A stretch of DNA of 64,000 nucleotides from Serripes groenlandicus (GCA_031761405.1 JASEVX010000011.1:17804170-17868169), one strand, 5' to 3'; counted from the first letter of the stretch, positions 51,690 to 62,190 are shown. The notes: generated by a model from the sequence alone, not told the origin. Program-made: numbers and translations.

Positions 51690-52205
51690 CATCGCTGACG
51701 ATACAAATCCCCTCGCAGGGTCATTTTGTACAGACATATAATAGTTGTTGTGACTTTGACCTTTGACCTACTTCAGTGAAACAAGAGCCCATCCAAGCTC
51801 TATTGACACCGAACCTAAAATGTAAGTGCTAGAGCAATGACCCTTTTTGTACAGACATGTTATAATCACTGTGACCTTGACCTTTGACCGACATTGGTGA
51901 GACAAAGACCTGCCCAAGTACTCTTAACACTAAACCTGCATATGAAGTATGAAGGAACACAAATGAATATAGAGCAATAACACTGTTTCATACAGACAAA
52001 TTACTAATGTTGTGACCTTGACCTTTGACCTTTCATCAGTGAAACAAACAAAACCAAGCTCTCCTTACACTGAACCTGTGTTAGAAATATTTTGGAATTT
52101 TGTCCACAAATAGAAGTACTTCAGCAATGACCCTGTTTTGGACATACATATTAAAGTCACTGTGACCTTAACCTTTGAACTTTGACCTAGGTCAGTAAAT
52201 TCAAA
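51690..52205. repeat. Repeat L: ~140-bp units with TGACCTTTGACC
   Basis: GTGACTTTGACCTTTGACCT near 51750, GTGACCTTGACCTTTGACCG near 51871, GTGACCTTGACCTTTGACC near 52013 and GTGACCTTAACCTTTGAAC near 52161 mark four diverged units. The array opens with ACAAGAGCATCGCTGACGAT. Confidence 0.82.
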
Positions 52206-52255
52206 CATGTCCAAGCTCTCTTTGGACGGGATTCCATGCACAAGGTTTTTAATAC

Positions 52256-52439
52256 CTGATAAACATAATCCAGGGAGGTATGAGCAAAACTTGATTTATT
52301 GGCCAGCATAAGGTTGGTGGCATCCTCACACTCCTGGGGTTTACTGCGAAGCGCCTGGGAGTTACGAGCGAGGGCGTTGTCCAAATCATCGCTGATCTTC
52401 TCAAAATGTTTACGAGTGTCTTTTACCTTCTTTATTTCC
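52256..52439 (-). CDS. ACAP2: ACAP-like BAR domain exon, largest (61 codons)
   Basis: Acceptor TTGTCAATGTCTTGCAG, 184 nt entering with one base to complete a codon, donor GTATTAAA. The translation EIKKVKDTRKHFEKISDD, then NALARNSQ, ECEDATNLMLANKSSFAH and TSLDYVYQ aligns with ACAP2 BAR helix 2 (KKQFEK, NALVKNAQ, EEATN, ALDYVLQ at matching places). Arg/Lys-rich text fits a membrane-binding BAR face. The other BAR-PH families I compared (GRAF/oligophrenin type) fit less well. Confidence 0.95.
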
Positions 52440-52518
52440 CTGCAAGACATTGACAAATAACCCATTCAAAGATGGTTTTCAATCATATATATATTTTTTG
52501 CTTTCATAAAAACAGAAT

Positions 52519-52690
52519 TAACAAGAGGACCGCAAAGCGGATGCATCCCCTCGGTCTTCAGTCCAACTTTAACCTATGACCTTGAAAATAAATAGGCATC
52601 TAGACCTTGCCATATACTAACTGTATACCAATATTGGTAAGGACAGTCCCGTTACTATATTACTTTGTGAGCCAAGGGGATAACAAGAAC
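52519..52690 (+). repeat. Repeat F, truncated
   Basis: ACAAGAGGACCGCAAAGCGG, ATGCATCCCCTCGG, CTATGACCTTGAAAATAAAT and ACCTTGCCATATACTAACTG. The fuller copy is at 53686. Confidence 0.78.
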
Positions 52691-52897
52691 TGTCAATAAA
52701 GGTTGGATAACTCTAGAATGCCTACACAGAATTTTCCTTATTTTTACCAAATAACAATGGATTTTGTTGAATTCCTAACCCTTTGTTGCATTCTTACACT
52801 TTTAAAGCAGACAATTTTGTTAAACCATTGTGGCAAAAGGAGAAATTGTTCATAATGAGCATTTCTCCTTGAGTCACAATGAATTCAACTCTGTTAA

Positions 52898-53127
52898 TTA
52901 ACCCTTTCCCTCATGTTGACGCATTCTGACGCATCTGCAGCAGAGGGCTTTTTGAAAACATACTGACAAAAGAAGAAATTACTCAAAACAAGCAATTTCT
53001 TCGTTTGCCACAATGATTTCCACTTTTTGTCATAGGTTATCCATTCAATTATAGAGATTTTCTATTTTTTGACAAAATATGTCCAAAGTCGTCTGTTGCA
53101 GAATTGTCGTAAAAGGGAAAGGCTTAA
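52898..53127 (-). mobile_element. TTAA-MITE, complete
   Basis: TTAACCCTTTCCCTCATGTT to GTAAAAGGGAAAGGCTTAA, 55 bp from the 53182 exon. Confidence 0.88.
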
Positions 53128-53181
53128 ATTGTACTTTTTTGGGATTCCAGTATAAGTATCATGCTGCATTAGGAGACTTAC

Positions 53182-53240
53182 GTTTTAACGAATGTATTCA
53201 GGTTTTTACAAACAGATCTCTGTGCCTGATCCATCAATAT
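53182..53240 (-). CDS. ACAP2: ACAP-like BAR domain exon (59 nt)
   Basis: Acceptor TACTTTATATTTCAG, 59 nt from phase 0, donor GTAAGTCTCC. The last two bases (AC) join the G of the next exon to give Thr. The peptide ILMDQAQRSVCKNLNTFVK matches ACAP2 (IL-DQ-QRS and FVK at the same positions). Confidence 0.92.
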
Positions 53241-53289
53241 CTGAAATATAAAGTATCAAAGTTTTTTTCAAACATACACAATATAACAA

Positions 53290-53405
53290 TTGATTGATTG
53301 GGGTTTAACGCCGTTTTCAACAATTTTTTGGCCGAGCTGGGATTCAAACTCACAACCCCTGGATTGACAGCCTGTGTCGCTACCGACTGAGCTACCGGGG
53401 CTCGG
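53290..53405 (-). mobile_element. SINE-B, internally deleted, with TSD
   Basis: TACACAATATAACAA at 53275-53289 and TACACGATATAACAA at 53406-53420 flank it. Tail and first core bases join directly to the head (GGCCGAGCTGGGATTCAAAC), a ~116-bp mini-SINE. Confidence 0.9.
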
Positions 53406-53467
53406 TACACGATATAACAAGAGATTTATAAGGCACACCTGTGTCTCCTGTAAAATATAAGTTACCT

Positions 53468-53640
53468 TTTTATTTGTTTGATTGGAGTTTTACGCCGTTT
53501 TGAACATAATTTCACAGCAACAGTTCACTTATACATGATCCCTGGGTAAAACAAACCAGTACAAGGATAGGAAAAGTCCTTTGCCAAAGGGTACACCACC
53601 ATGACTGTCACTCCTAGGGATCGAACAGAAAATTTATCCT
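53468..53640 (-). mobile_element. SINE-A, head truncated
   Basis: TTTGATTGGAGTTTTACGCC, CATGATCCCTGGGTAA, ACCACCATGACTGTCAC and CCTAGGGATCGAAC. Confidence 0.78.
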
Positions 53641-53685
53641 ATGTGTCACTCTGCCAAGGCAGGTGAAACAAACGTAAGTCATAAA

Positions 53686-53960
53686 CAAGGGCACCGCAAA
53701 GCGGATGCATCCCCTAGGTATTCAAAGTCCAATTTTGACTTTGACCTTTAACCTATGACCTTGAAAATAAATAAGCTTCTAGACCTTGCCATATACTAAC
53801 TGTATACCAAGTTTGGTTAAGATCGGTCTAAGGATGTTCAGTGTAGAGTAGTCACAAGGTTGTTATCATGGACGGACACACAGACAAACGCACGAACGGA
53901 CAGTCCCGTTACTATATCCCCATTGCAAATTTCGTTAGCCGAGGGGATAACAGTGGTGTT
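53686..53960 (+). repeat. Repeat F, full copy
   Basis: ACAAGGGCACCGCAAAGCGG to CGTTAGCCGAGGGGATAAC. The unit carries GACTTTGACCTTTAACCTAT and a GACGGACACACAGACAAACG tract like other bivalve array ends. Confidence 0.82.
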
Positions 53961-54444
53961 TTCTAACTATAACACTTTGGTGATAGCAAGACGGATGGAC
54001 ACAGGCAAACAAACACAAAAAGAAGTTGTTCCAAAAGCCATAAAGCAGGACCACTATTTTATTTCACATGAATGAAGATTGTTCCAAGAAACAATGAGTC
54101 ACCCTCCTCGGTACCCTGGCTATTTATAAAATGATATATATTATGAATAGCCTCACCAGGGTACCTAGATGTGTGTCACCTGCATGACGATATTAGAAAA
54201 CTCTTAACAAAAAAATAATAATATCAAGAGTCTATGACCTTGCTTTTTAAGATGAAAGAAAAGTTGATGATGATCACAGTATTCTATTTACCAATACCCT
54301 ATATATGTGTACAGATAACTTTTCATGAACTTTTGCATGTGTACATTTGTGGAATAATTGAAAAATCTCAATTCGTTGAGATCTCCTGCCAACATAAAAC
54401 TTATAATATACCAGTTAATAAACTAGTGTGTTCACTAGACTTTT
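53961..54444. other. No exon seen in this intron stretch
   Basis: Second weak GACGGATGGACACAGGC tract near 53989, and an inverted pair GAGGGTGACTCATTG-type/CCTCGGTACCCTGGCTATT with AATAGCCTCACCAGGGTACC (54106-54172). Confidence 0.45.
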
Positions 54445-55400
54445 CTAATATTTGACCTAGTGACATAGTTTGTAAACCCACATAACCCAGTTTCAAACCT
54501 GACTTTGATTTGACGGACATTAATGTTCTGTGGATTGTTCATAAAGATTGGATGAAAAATGTAGCCTCTAATGTATCACCAGATTGTTGTAACATTTGAC
54601 CTAATTACTAAGTTTTTTAACCCCACATGACCCAGTTTCTCAAATCTGACTGGGATTTGATTTGATTAGATCTGATGATTTCCATGAAGAATGGATGAAA
54701 AGTGTGATCTTATGACCTAGTTTTGAACCCCACATGACCCAGTTATGAACCAGAATGGGATTTGAAAGAGATGAATGTTCTGATGATTCACGAAGATTGG
54801 TTGAAAAATGTGACTGCTAGTGTGTTCAATAGGTTTTAAATCAAATTTGACCAAGTGACCTAGTTTTTAACCCCACTTGACCCAGTTTCGAACCTGTGTT
54901 GTGGGATTTGAAGGAGATGAATGTTCTGATGATTTTTCATGTGACCACAAGGTTTTTCTAAAATTTGATCAAGTGACCTAGTTTTTAACCCCATATAACC
55001 TAGTTTCGAACCAGAGTGGGATTTGATGGAGGCGATTGTTCTGATGAACCTTTATCAGGGTTGTCAAAATGTTTTCTTGTAAAAGATCAAATGAGAAAAG
55101 TAACTGATCGGGCTGGGGGTAAGGTCAAGGGCAAAGCCCTGTTAGGGGGCCCAGGGGCGCACAACTCACAGATCAAAGAGCGAATTTAACAGATCATTTG
55201 GATTGGTGAATTCTGACAACCCTGCTTTATGAAGATTTGATAAAAAATTGGGCTTCGAGAGAGTTCACAAGGTTTTTCTAAAATTTGACCTTGCTTCCCA
55301 ATTTTGACCACACATGACCCAATTTAAGATTAAATGGGGACGAAAGTTCTGATAAAGATTGGATGTTCAATGCACCTATAGAGCGTTCACAAGGCCTTTG
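54445..55400. repeat. Repeat D array, about six units
   Basis: TTTGACCTAGTGACATAG, CCCCACATGACCCAGTT, GATGAATGTTCTGATGATT and GTGTTCAATAGGTTTT landmarks recur at ~140 bp. Interrupted by the element at 55056. Confidence 0.8.
55056..55224. mobile_element. 169-bp MITE with CAGGGTTGTCA ends inside repeat D
   Basis: CAGGGTTGTCAAAAT at the left is inverted as AATTCTGACAACCCTG at the right. CTTTAT flanks both sides (55050-55055 and 55225-55230). The middle is GC-richer (AGGGCAAAGCCCTGTTAGGG). Confidence 0.85.
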
Positions 55401-55821
55401 TGATATAAGCCATAATTTACAGTATACATACATGTATGTACAATATAAATTCAAAAATCATGACTATTTGAAAAAATCTTAGTGAAACTTTTAGTCTGCA
55501 ATTGCCCTATGGCAATTATGGCGGTTAATATAGTTTTAATCAAATCCACCAAACTATGCCTTAGATGTGTCTCCAAAATAACAAAAGTTTGTTCAGTTTA
55601 GAAGAAACGTGATTTAAACAAGATTGCAATACCGCCCCCAGCACAAATAATGGCCATGTGCACAATAACACATTAGGCCATCAATTTATTTTATCAAATA
55701 AAAAGGTTCAAAGGAACACATGTTTCAGGCTTTAATGCTAAACATTGGCACAAGATGTTGTTACAAAAGTGCAAAATTTCTTTAAAGCAGATTTTCAATC
55801 TTTGTAAATGTTTAAAATGTT
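55401..55821. other. No exon seen
   Basis: AT-rich intron sequence without recognised repeats. CCGCCCCCAGCACAAATAAT near 55632 is the only GC-richer patch. Confidence 0.4.
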
Positions 55822-56051
55822 TTAATGCTTTCCCTCATATAGGCCCTTTCTGATGCCTCTGCAGCAGGCGGCTTTTTGAAAACATAGTGACAAAAGGAGA
55901 AATTGCACAAAATGTGCAATTTCTCCTTTTGCCACAATGTTTTCCACTTTTTGTCATAGGTTATCCATTAAATTATGGAGATTTTCTATGTTTTGACAAA
56001 ATACGTTCAACGTCGTCTGCTGCAAAATTGTCGTATGAGGGAAAGGGTTAA
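55822..56051 (-). mobile_element. TTAA-MITE, complete, 20 bp from an exon donor
   Basis: TTAATGCTTTCCCTCATATA to GTATGAGGGAAAGGGTTAA. The hairpin GCACAAAATGTGC is near perfect. Confidence 0.92.
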
Positions 56052-56071
56052 ATAACAATAATTGTACTTAC

Positions 56072-56125
56072 ATTGTAGAACTTCAACATTTCACTCATGG
56101 ACTGGCAAAATTTCGTCAGGCATGT
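56072..56125 (-). CDS. ACAP2: ACAP-like BAR domain micro-exon (18 codons) between two MITEs
   Basis: Acceptor region AAAGTTATATCTCATTTCAG, 54 nt in phase 0, donor GTAAGTAC. The peptide TCLTKFCQSMSEMLKFYN aligns with ACAP2 TSLTKF...INFH. A MITE ends 20 bp beyond the donor and another begins 23 bp before the acceptor, so the presumed branch-point region lies at or inside MITE sequence. Confidence 0.92.
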
Positions 56126-56148
56126 CTGAAATGAGATATAACTTTGTT

Positions 56149-56387
56149 TTAACTATTTCTCTCATTAAGACGCTTTCTAATGCCTCTGCAGCAGACAACT
56201 TTTTGAAAAACATAGTTTCAAAAGAAGAAATTGCTAAAGACCAGCAATTTCTCTGTCTAAGCCACAATGTTTTCCACTTTTAGTCATAGGTTTTCCATTC
56301 AATTATAGAGATTTTCTATTTTTTTGACAAAATATGTTCAAAGTCGTCTGCTGCAGAATTGTCGTATCATATGAGGGAAAGGGTTAA
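56149..56387 (-). mobile_element. TTAA-MITE, complete, 23 bp from an exon acceptor
   Basis: TTAACTATTTCTCTCATTAA to ATATGAGGGAAAGGGTTAA, with a small CATA insertion near its right end. Confidence 0.88.
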
Positions 56388-56627
56388 CTCTTTACAACGA
56401 GTCTGAAGCAGACTGATTATAAACAAGAGCACCGCGTACGGCACAGACGCTCGACTGATAGGGAGAAAACGGAAGAAAAAAAAACGGATGACTACGCCGC
56501 GGACGACGCCAGGGTCATGACAATAGCTCTCGTTTTTTCAAAAGTCGAGCTAAAAACAGCTGAAATTTGAAAGATTATGAACTTGAATGATGAAAAATAT
56601 ATTATGATCATAACATGCAGTTGTTTC
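56388..56627. other. Short repeat end, no exon
   Basis: ACAAGAGCACCGCGTACGGC opens a piece with CGCCGCGGACGACGCCAGGG and AGTCGAGCTAAAAA, the layout of bivalve array ends (ACAAGAG ... GAGCTAAA). Confidence 0.5.
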
Positions 56628-56805
56628 ACCCTTTCCCACATACACGAAATCTGCAGCAGACAAAATATCTGTGCAAAAAAAATCTTTTCATAGAGTTGAA
56701 TAGGAGAAATTATTTGTTTTAAACCATATCTCTTTTTGTTACAACGTTGTCAAAAGTCGCCTGCTGCAGACGCATCAGAAAGCGTCTATATGTGGGTAAG
56801 AGTTA
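56628..56805 (+). mobile_element. TTAA-MITE, older
   Basis: CACCCTTTCCCACATACACG, CTGCAGCAGACAAAATATC and TCTATATGTGGGTAAGAGTT. Confidence 0.75.
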
Positions 56806-56903
56806 AACAAAAACAATAAAGAAACAATTATCTAACCATTTCCATATCATATAATTTCAAATTGTAAAATCAAGGAAATTTGAAAAAACATTTGTTTACA
56901 AGT

Positions 56904-57338
56904 TTAACCCTTTCCCTCATACGACAATTCTGCAGCAGACGACTTTGAACGTATTTTGTCAAAACATAGAAAATCTCCATAATTGAATGGATAACCTATT
57001 ACAAAAAGTGGAAAACATTGTGGCAAAAGGAGAAATTGCACGTTTTGTGCAAATTCTTCTTTTGCCACGATGTTTTCAAAAGTTGTCTGCTGTAGAAGCT
57101 CTGAAGGTTACAAAGAATTATCATTCGACAATTATGCAGCAGACAACTTTGAACATATTTTGTCAAAAACTGAAAATCTCTATAATTAAATGGATAACCT
57201 ATATGACTAAAAGTGGAAAACATTGTGACAAAAGGAGAAATTGCTCATTTTGAGCAATTTCTTCTTTTGTCACTATGTTTTCAAAAAGCCTTCTGCTGCA
57301 GAGGCGTCAGAAAGCGTCTATATGAGGAAAAGGGTTAA
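56904..57338 (+). mobile_element. Two head-to-tail TTAA-MITEs fused
   Basis: TTAACCCTTTCCCTCATACG starts copy 1. After GTCTGCTGTAGAAGCTCTG it passes through ~20 bp into copy 2 at CGACAATTATGCAGCAGAC, which ends TATGAGGAAAAGGGTTAA. The inner termini are lost. Confidence 0.9.
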
Positions 57339-57404
57339 CTTGTTCATAGATACCCTAAGGAAGTAATATATCAGAACATAATTGAATTTAACAGAAACAA
57401 TGCT

Positions 57405-57620
57405 GCTAACCATTTCCAACAGACAATAAATCTGCAGCAGACAATTTTGAAAAACATCCAGACAAAAATATGGGAAATCTCTATAAACAAATGTATAATT
57501 ATGGTAATGAGTTTAAAGGATTCTGGCAAAGGGAGATATTGCTCATGATTTGCCACAATCTTTTCAAAATCCGTCTCCTGCAGATGCATCAAAATGCATC
57601 TGCACATGGACAAGGGAAAG
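57405..57620 (+). mobile_element. Old TTAA-MITE
   Basis: CTAACCATTTCCAACAGACA, CTGCAGCAGACAATTTTG and GTCTCCTGCAGATGCATC. The right end is GGACAAGGGAAAG. Confidence 0.6.
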
Positions 57621-57775
57621 TGAATATAAACCAATGGAATTTCTGTATTAATACCTTACTATGCTTTTTAAAAGTTGTTTTTTAAAAATCAAAGATAACG
57701 CAATAAATTTCGTAAATCCTACTAAGCCGGTAATCCAACTGGTTGCATACTATATCCCAAAATCAACATCAGGAG

Positions 57776-57925
57776 ACTATTTTACCCCTTCTCACATACA
57801 ACAAATCTGCAGCAGACGAGTATGAAAACATCTAAGCTAAATCAAAGTATGATTGTTGAATAGATTTTTGAAACATTGTGGCAAGAGGAGCATTATGAAA
57901 AATTGTCTGCTGCATAATATATGCT
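57776..57925 (+). mobile_element. Old TTAA-MITE, shortened
   Basis: ACCCCTTCTCACATACAACA, CTGCAGCAGACGAGTATG and ATTGTCTGCTGCATAATATA. Confidence 0.55.
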
Positions 57926-57937
57926 TCAAAATATATG

Positions 57938-58155
57938 TGCTCCTTTATAATATTTCCTACATAGAGGCTTTCTGACAGCTGAAGAATTTTGAAAAAAGAT
58001 TGTGGTTAATGGAGAAATTCTCATGATGAGCAATTTCTCCTTTTGCCACAATAATTTCAACGCTATTCCATAATAAGACTTTTGATTATAAAGGATTTCC
58101 ATAGATAATATCAAAGTCGTCTGCTGCAGTATCATTGTATGGCGGAAAGTGTTAA
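57938..58155 (-). mobile_element. Old TTAA-MITE
   Basis: ATTTCCTACATAGAGGCTTT, a TCTCATGATGAGC hairpin, GTCGTCTGCTGCAGTATC and GGCGGAAAGTGTTAA. Confidence 0.7.
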
Positions 58156-58356
58156 AGAACAGTAAATCATTCTGATTGATGCAATTAATTCAACCCTCCC
58201 CTTTCCATAAAGAATGAACCGTCAATTTAGGAATATTAGAGCTCCAACCCCTTTGGGTCCTGTTTTTTGACTTAACGTATCAGTATAAAAAAAAAAAAAA
58301 ATTGCAGAGGGTCACTAAGGGTATGTTTCTGTTAAATAATTAATAATTTTGAAATC

Positions 58357-58603
58357 AATTGATTGATTGTTTGGTGTTTTACGCCACATTAAATTTTTCA
58401 GGTATATCATGGCGATTCCTGGATAATTTACCAGTACTACAGGTCCATTTATCGTGACACCAGCCAGTCAGTCGTAATTCTAACCCCACAACCCGGAGCA
58501 CCATGGCGGCGTTCCATTACTACCATTTTTCAAGTCTTTGGTATGACACGGCCAGGGAACAAACCTGTGACAACCCACACGAGAGGCCATACAAACCAAG
58601 GGT
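58357..58603 (-). mobile_element. SINE-C
   Basis: TTGATTGTTTGGTGTTTTAC, TACCAGTACTACAGGTCC, CGTGACACCAGCCAGTCAG and CGGCCAGGGAACAAACC. The head end is worn (GAGAGGCCATACAAACCAAG). Confidence 0.8.
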
Positions 58604-58619
58604 ATATTTATGTAAAAAA

Positions 58620-59116
58620 AATCAAACCATTACTGCAGATGATAAAAATGTCCAAGGTTGCAATACAGAGGAAATAGCCCTAAACCCCCTGGTGGCCATA
58701 TTTTTCAACTTATCAATATGGCTTGAACCATTCATTTTATAGAAGCTGAACACCTAGTGTGCACTTTCGACAAAGTATGTTGAAATCAGACAAGCAGTTT
58801 CATAGGAAAATAATATTAAAATTGTGTTGCTTTTTACCCCCTTCTGATGCCATCTGACCCCACGAATATAGCTTGAAAATTTTTAGTAGATGGCCGTGAC
58901 CTATTAGAACATTTCTGTCACATCATAAAATCAAACAAGCATACATAATTTTACCCCTATTTATGCACCCTGGTTGCAATATTTCTAAACCAATCAATAT
59001 GCTTTGAACACTCTTTAAAAAGGACCATTGAAGGAAGATTGGCTGAAATTTGGCGAGTTGTTTAGAGATGTTGCTGATGCAGGATTAAGAGTGATCACTA
59101 AGTGCTCAGGTGAGCT
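58620..59116. repeat. Diverged array ending in CAGGTGAGCTAAA
   Basis: GGTTGCAATACAGAGGAAAT and CAATATGGCTTGAACCATTC near 58655-58735 recur as GGTTGCAATATTTCTAAACC and CAATATGCTTTGAACACTC near 58972-59015. It ends GTGCTCAGGTGAGCTAAA, the same end as repeat D. A similar end is at 59922-59942. Confidence 0.65.
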
Positions 59117-59421
59117 AAAAACACAAACAGTGAAAGACTTTGGGACTCAACATGCTTCAAACAACATAACATGAAGAACTATAAAACATGCATGCGTACA
59201 AATTTACAAAAAAAATATCAAGATAATTAAGTAAATTTTGTCATGATTTGAAAATTATTATATTCAGCGCAAAAAAAAAAAATGCTTTGAATCAAGAGTT
59301 CTGATATGATATTATTGAGATATATTCAATCTTCTTTGTCCTATTTTGTTTTTACAAGATAAAATTGACCTGATCTGGATTATAACAGACTGTATGAGCA
59401 TCATAATGCAGTATATGTATT
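59117..59421. other. No exon seen
   Basis: AT-rich intron sequence. Confidence 0.4.
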
Positions 59422-59629
59422 TTCTAAACCGTTTCAAACATACAACAAATCAGCAGCAGACGACTTTGAAAACATCTTCTCAAGATATGGAAAATCTCTA
59501 GAAATGAAGATATGATAACTGAAAAAAAAGTTAAGCTCGTTTTGACCGATTTCTCCTTTTGTCACAATGTTTTCAAAAGTCGTCTGCTGCAGATGCGTCA
59601 AAATGTTTCTATAGGTGGCAAAGGGTTAA
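59422..59629 (+). mobile_element. TTAA-MITE, older
   Basis: CTAAACCGTTTCAAACATAC, CAGCAGCAGACGACTTTG and CTATAGGTGGCAAAGGGTTA. Confidence 0.78.
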
Positions 59630-60358
59630 AGTATAAAATGTGCATTATTTATCTGACTATATATTATATATTATATTATATTAAACAAATTACAAATCTT
59701 GTTAAAATACATACACATAAAAATATTATATTATAATGATATAATCTTTGCACAAACGTTAAGGAACAATTCTGAAAGAGTACCACCTCAGGAACATTCC
59801 CGTCAAATTATTTTCAAATTGGTTAATTGGCTTTGGAGGTGAAGCAGTTTGAAGTTGTTTGTAGTAAAATGTACCGGTAAACAAACGGATGGACAGACAG
59901 ATGGTGAGTGATCATAATAGCTGAGTGCTCAGGTGAGTTAATTAATAATTAATTTAGTGAAATTATATATGTCAATATTGATAAGTAAGTATGCTATGAA
60001 AGTATGTTATGCCCGATTGACCTCCTAATCAATTCAACCACATACAATAAATCTGATCGAAGCAGACAACTTTGATTTAAATTGGGTCAATTTTTTATGG
60101 CCCAGGACAGGAAAGATGATATTGGTCCCACACTTTATATCATGCAGACAACTTTAAAAAGATCTTGGTAAGAGTATAAAATATCTCTCTATTTGAAAGT
60201 ATCATTGTGAGCAATTTCTCCTTTTGTCATTATGTTTTCAAAAGTTGTCTGCCACAATTTCGACTGCAAGTTCGAAAGGATAAACTGTTACAATAATCCA
60301 AGGAAAATCTTCTGTTGTTTATAAACAAAGAGCAAACAGTTTTCTTTACTTTGAATAA
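59630..60358. other. MITE remnant and array end, no exon
   Basis: ATTATATATTATATTATATT tract near 59660, array end near 59880-59942 with GGATGGACAGACAGATGG, and a MITE remnant at about 60045-60280. Confidence 0.45.
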
Positions 60359-60576
60359 GTTGACACTTTCCCTCATACAGACGCTTCCTTACGCCTTAGC
60401 AGCCGACCATTTTTGAGAAATAAAAAGGTAACAAATTGTTCAATTTCTTCTTTTGCCATCATGTTTTTAACTTTATTCAATATTTGTTCTTTCATTTGAA
60501 AAGAGTTTCCATATTTTTGGACAAAATGTTTTCGCAGTTGTCTGCTGTAGATTTTTTTTAACGTGGGAAAGGGTTA
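60359..60576 (-). mobile_element. TTAA-MITE, older
   Basis: TTGACACTTTCCCTCATACA to AACGTGGGAAAGGGTTAA. One hairpin arm is lost. Confidence 0.8.
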
Positions 60577-61028
60577 AATACTAGGTACATTGTAAATGAT
60601 AGGTTTTCAAGCCTATATAAACACTGCATCAATTCAATAATAACAGAAGAAAAAATAGTGGAAACTAGAATATCAGTTGAGTAAAACTGATAAATGCTTG
60701 CAAAAATGGGATGTATATTGAAATCAAAAGGACATCTAATACAATGTGAAAACATAGCAAACAAATGGGTAAAATACACAAATACAGAAAAGTGAAAACA
60801 CTTCTGACATGCCTTACTTACTGATACGCTGCTGTTGGCCTATTGTTATTAAATATTACAAAATATTATGGTTGCTTAAGATTGTGTGGTCTTTATATTT
60901 GAGTTTAAAATAACACCTATCTCAAAAGTATTTCAGTTAAATAACAGCATCCTTTTCACCTATCTATGTGTTTCTTTAATTGTGTTTCCTGGCTCTTTCT
61001 CACAAGTACTGAGTCTGAGCTATCAAAG
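60577..61028. other. No exon seen
   Basis: AT-rich intron sequence with no recognised repeat. Confidence 0.4.
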
Positions 61029-61160
61029 CTTGACTGCTTTAGATTGCTTGGTGTTTTATGCCGCTTTCAAAACAAAATCATATATATTACAACCATTCCT
61101 TGGTAAGTTAACAGTAGTAGTCCATTTATCCTGATACCAACCACTCTTTCAGCGCAAAAG
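61029..61160 (-). mobile_element. SINE-C, head truncated
   Basis: GCTTGGTGTTTTATGCCGC, ACAACCATTCCTTGGTAAG and GTAGTCCATTTATCCTGATA. Confidence 0.72.
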
Positions 61161-61553
61161 GCAATATTGAGGTTTTTGCAAACAATACAGATTCGGGCGA
61201 GTCAGCTTGTAATGAGCTATCTCACCTGAAATCAGCATTGTTTGCATTTTACTCATCGAATTGGTCCAAAACTTTTATTACATGTGAAATGGAGACGCCC
61301 GATTTTGAACATGGAAGAGTCTTCTTTAAACAATTCGGCGCTGAGATATTTAAATGAAGCAGCTATAATGATGTGACGATAGATGCAACTCAATAAAGCA
61401 TAAGCACTCAGTTTAAGAGTTACATTATACACAGAGAGCTAGATGAAGGGTCAAATTCAATTTCTGACATTCTTATTTGTCATCAAAACCATATTCTGCA
61501 ATGCCCAAAACAATTGTCTCAGTCATGTGTATCCACAGAGAACCTACAACACA
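61161..61553. other. Unclassified sequence beside the foldback element
   Basis: Unique-looking, somewhat less AT-rich. GTTTTTGCAAACAATACAGA and TCAGCATTGTTTGCA form a loose inverted pair (61175-61255). No exon supported. Confidence 0.4.
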
Positions 61554-61799
61554 TCGAGGGCTTGGCGTGAAACAGCTGTAACTAAAAACCTATTTTGAAA
61601 ACCCTGGTTTAGGGGTAATTTTGACCCCTTTGTAAACAATGCAAATTTAGGTGCCATTGCTCAGAACGAGCAATGGCACCTAAATTTCCATTGTTTACCA
61701 AGAAAAATGATTTAATGCTTATAAAGACTTTATGGCGAGGTGATTAACCTCGGTAAAGAAACTTATTTTAGTTACAACCATTTCACGCCAAGCCCTCGA
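61554..61799. mobile_element. 246-bp foldback element
   Basis: TCGAGGGCTTGGCGTGAAA at the left is exactly inverted as TTTCACGCCAAGCCCTCGA at the right. A second, inner palindrome (GTAAACAATG, AAATTTAGGTGCCATTGCTC and its reverse, about 61630-61702) sits in the centre with an AGAACGA loop. Single copy here; a MITE is likely. Confidence 0.9.
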
Positions 61800-61924
61800 A
61801 TTATGGTTTAATGAGTTATTTGAAAAATATTGCGAAGCAAAGATCTAAATAGGTCTGTGGTACAAATAGCAAAACAAAAGCAAGATGTCACATCCCCCTT
61901 TCCAGCAAACAAGCACTTGCTGTC

Positions 61925-62190
61925 CCCTTATTATGCAGCTGACGACCTTGGAATGTTGCATAAGGAGAAATAGCTCATAATGAACCTTTTGCCATAATGT
62001 TTATAATCCTTTATAAGAATTATACTTACTTTTATAGAGATTCTTTTATATTTTTGCCTACACAATTTTTTAAATTGGTAGGAGCAGATGTGAAAAGAAT
62101 CAAACATACCTGTAATATGGCTGTCGCCTATGCAGCTGACGACTTTAGAAACAATGTTGTGAAAGGTGAGCAACTGTTCCTCTAATAAGG
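61925..62190. mobile_element. Old TTAA-MITE remnants
   Basis: CTTATTATGCAGCTGACGAC, AACCTTTTGCCATAATGTTT and CCTATGCAGCTGACGACTTT. Confidence 0.5.

Noticed and set aside
52256..52439. GRAF/oligophrenin-type BAR domain for the minus-strand exons
   Set aside because: The NALxxNxQ, EEATN-like and LDYVxQINxLQSK series in consecutive exons fits ACAP clearly better.
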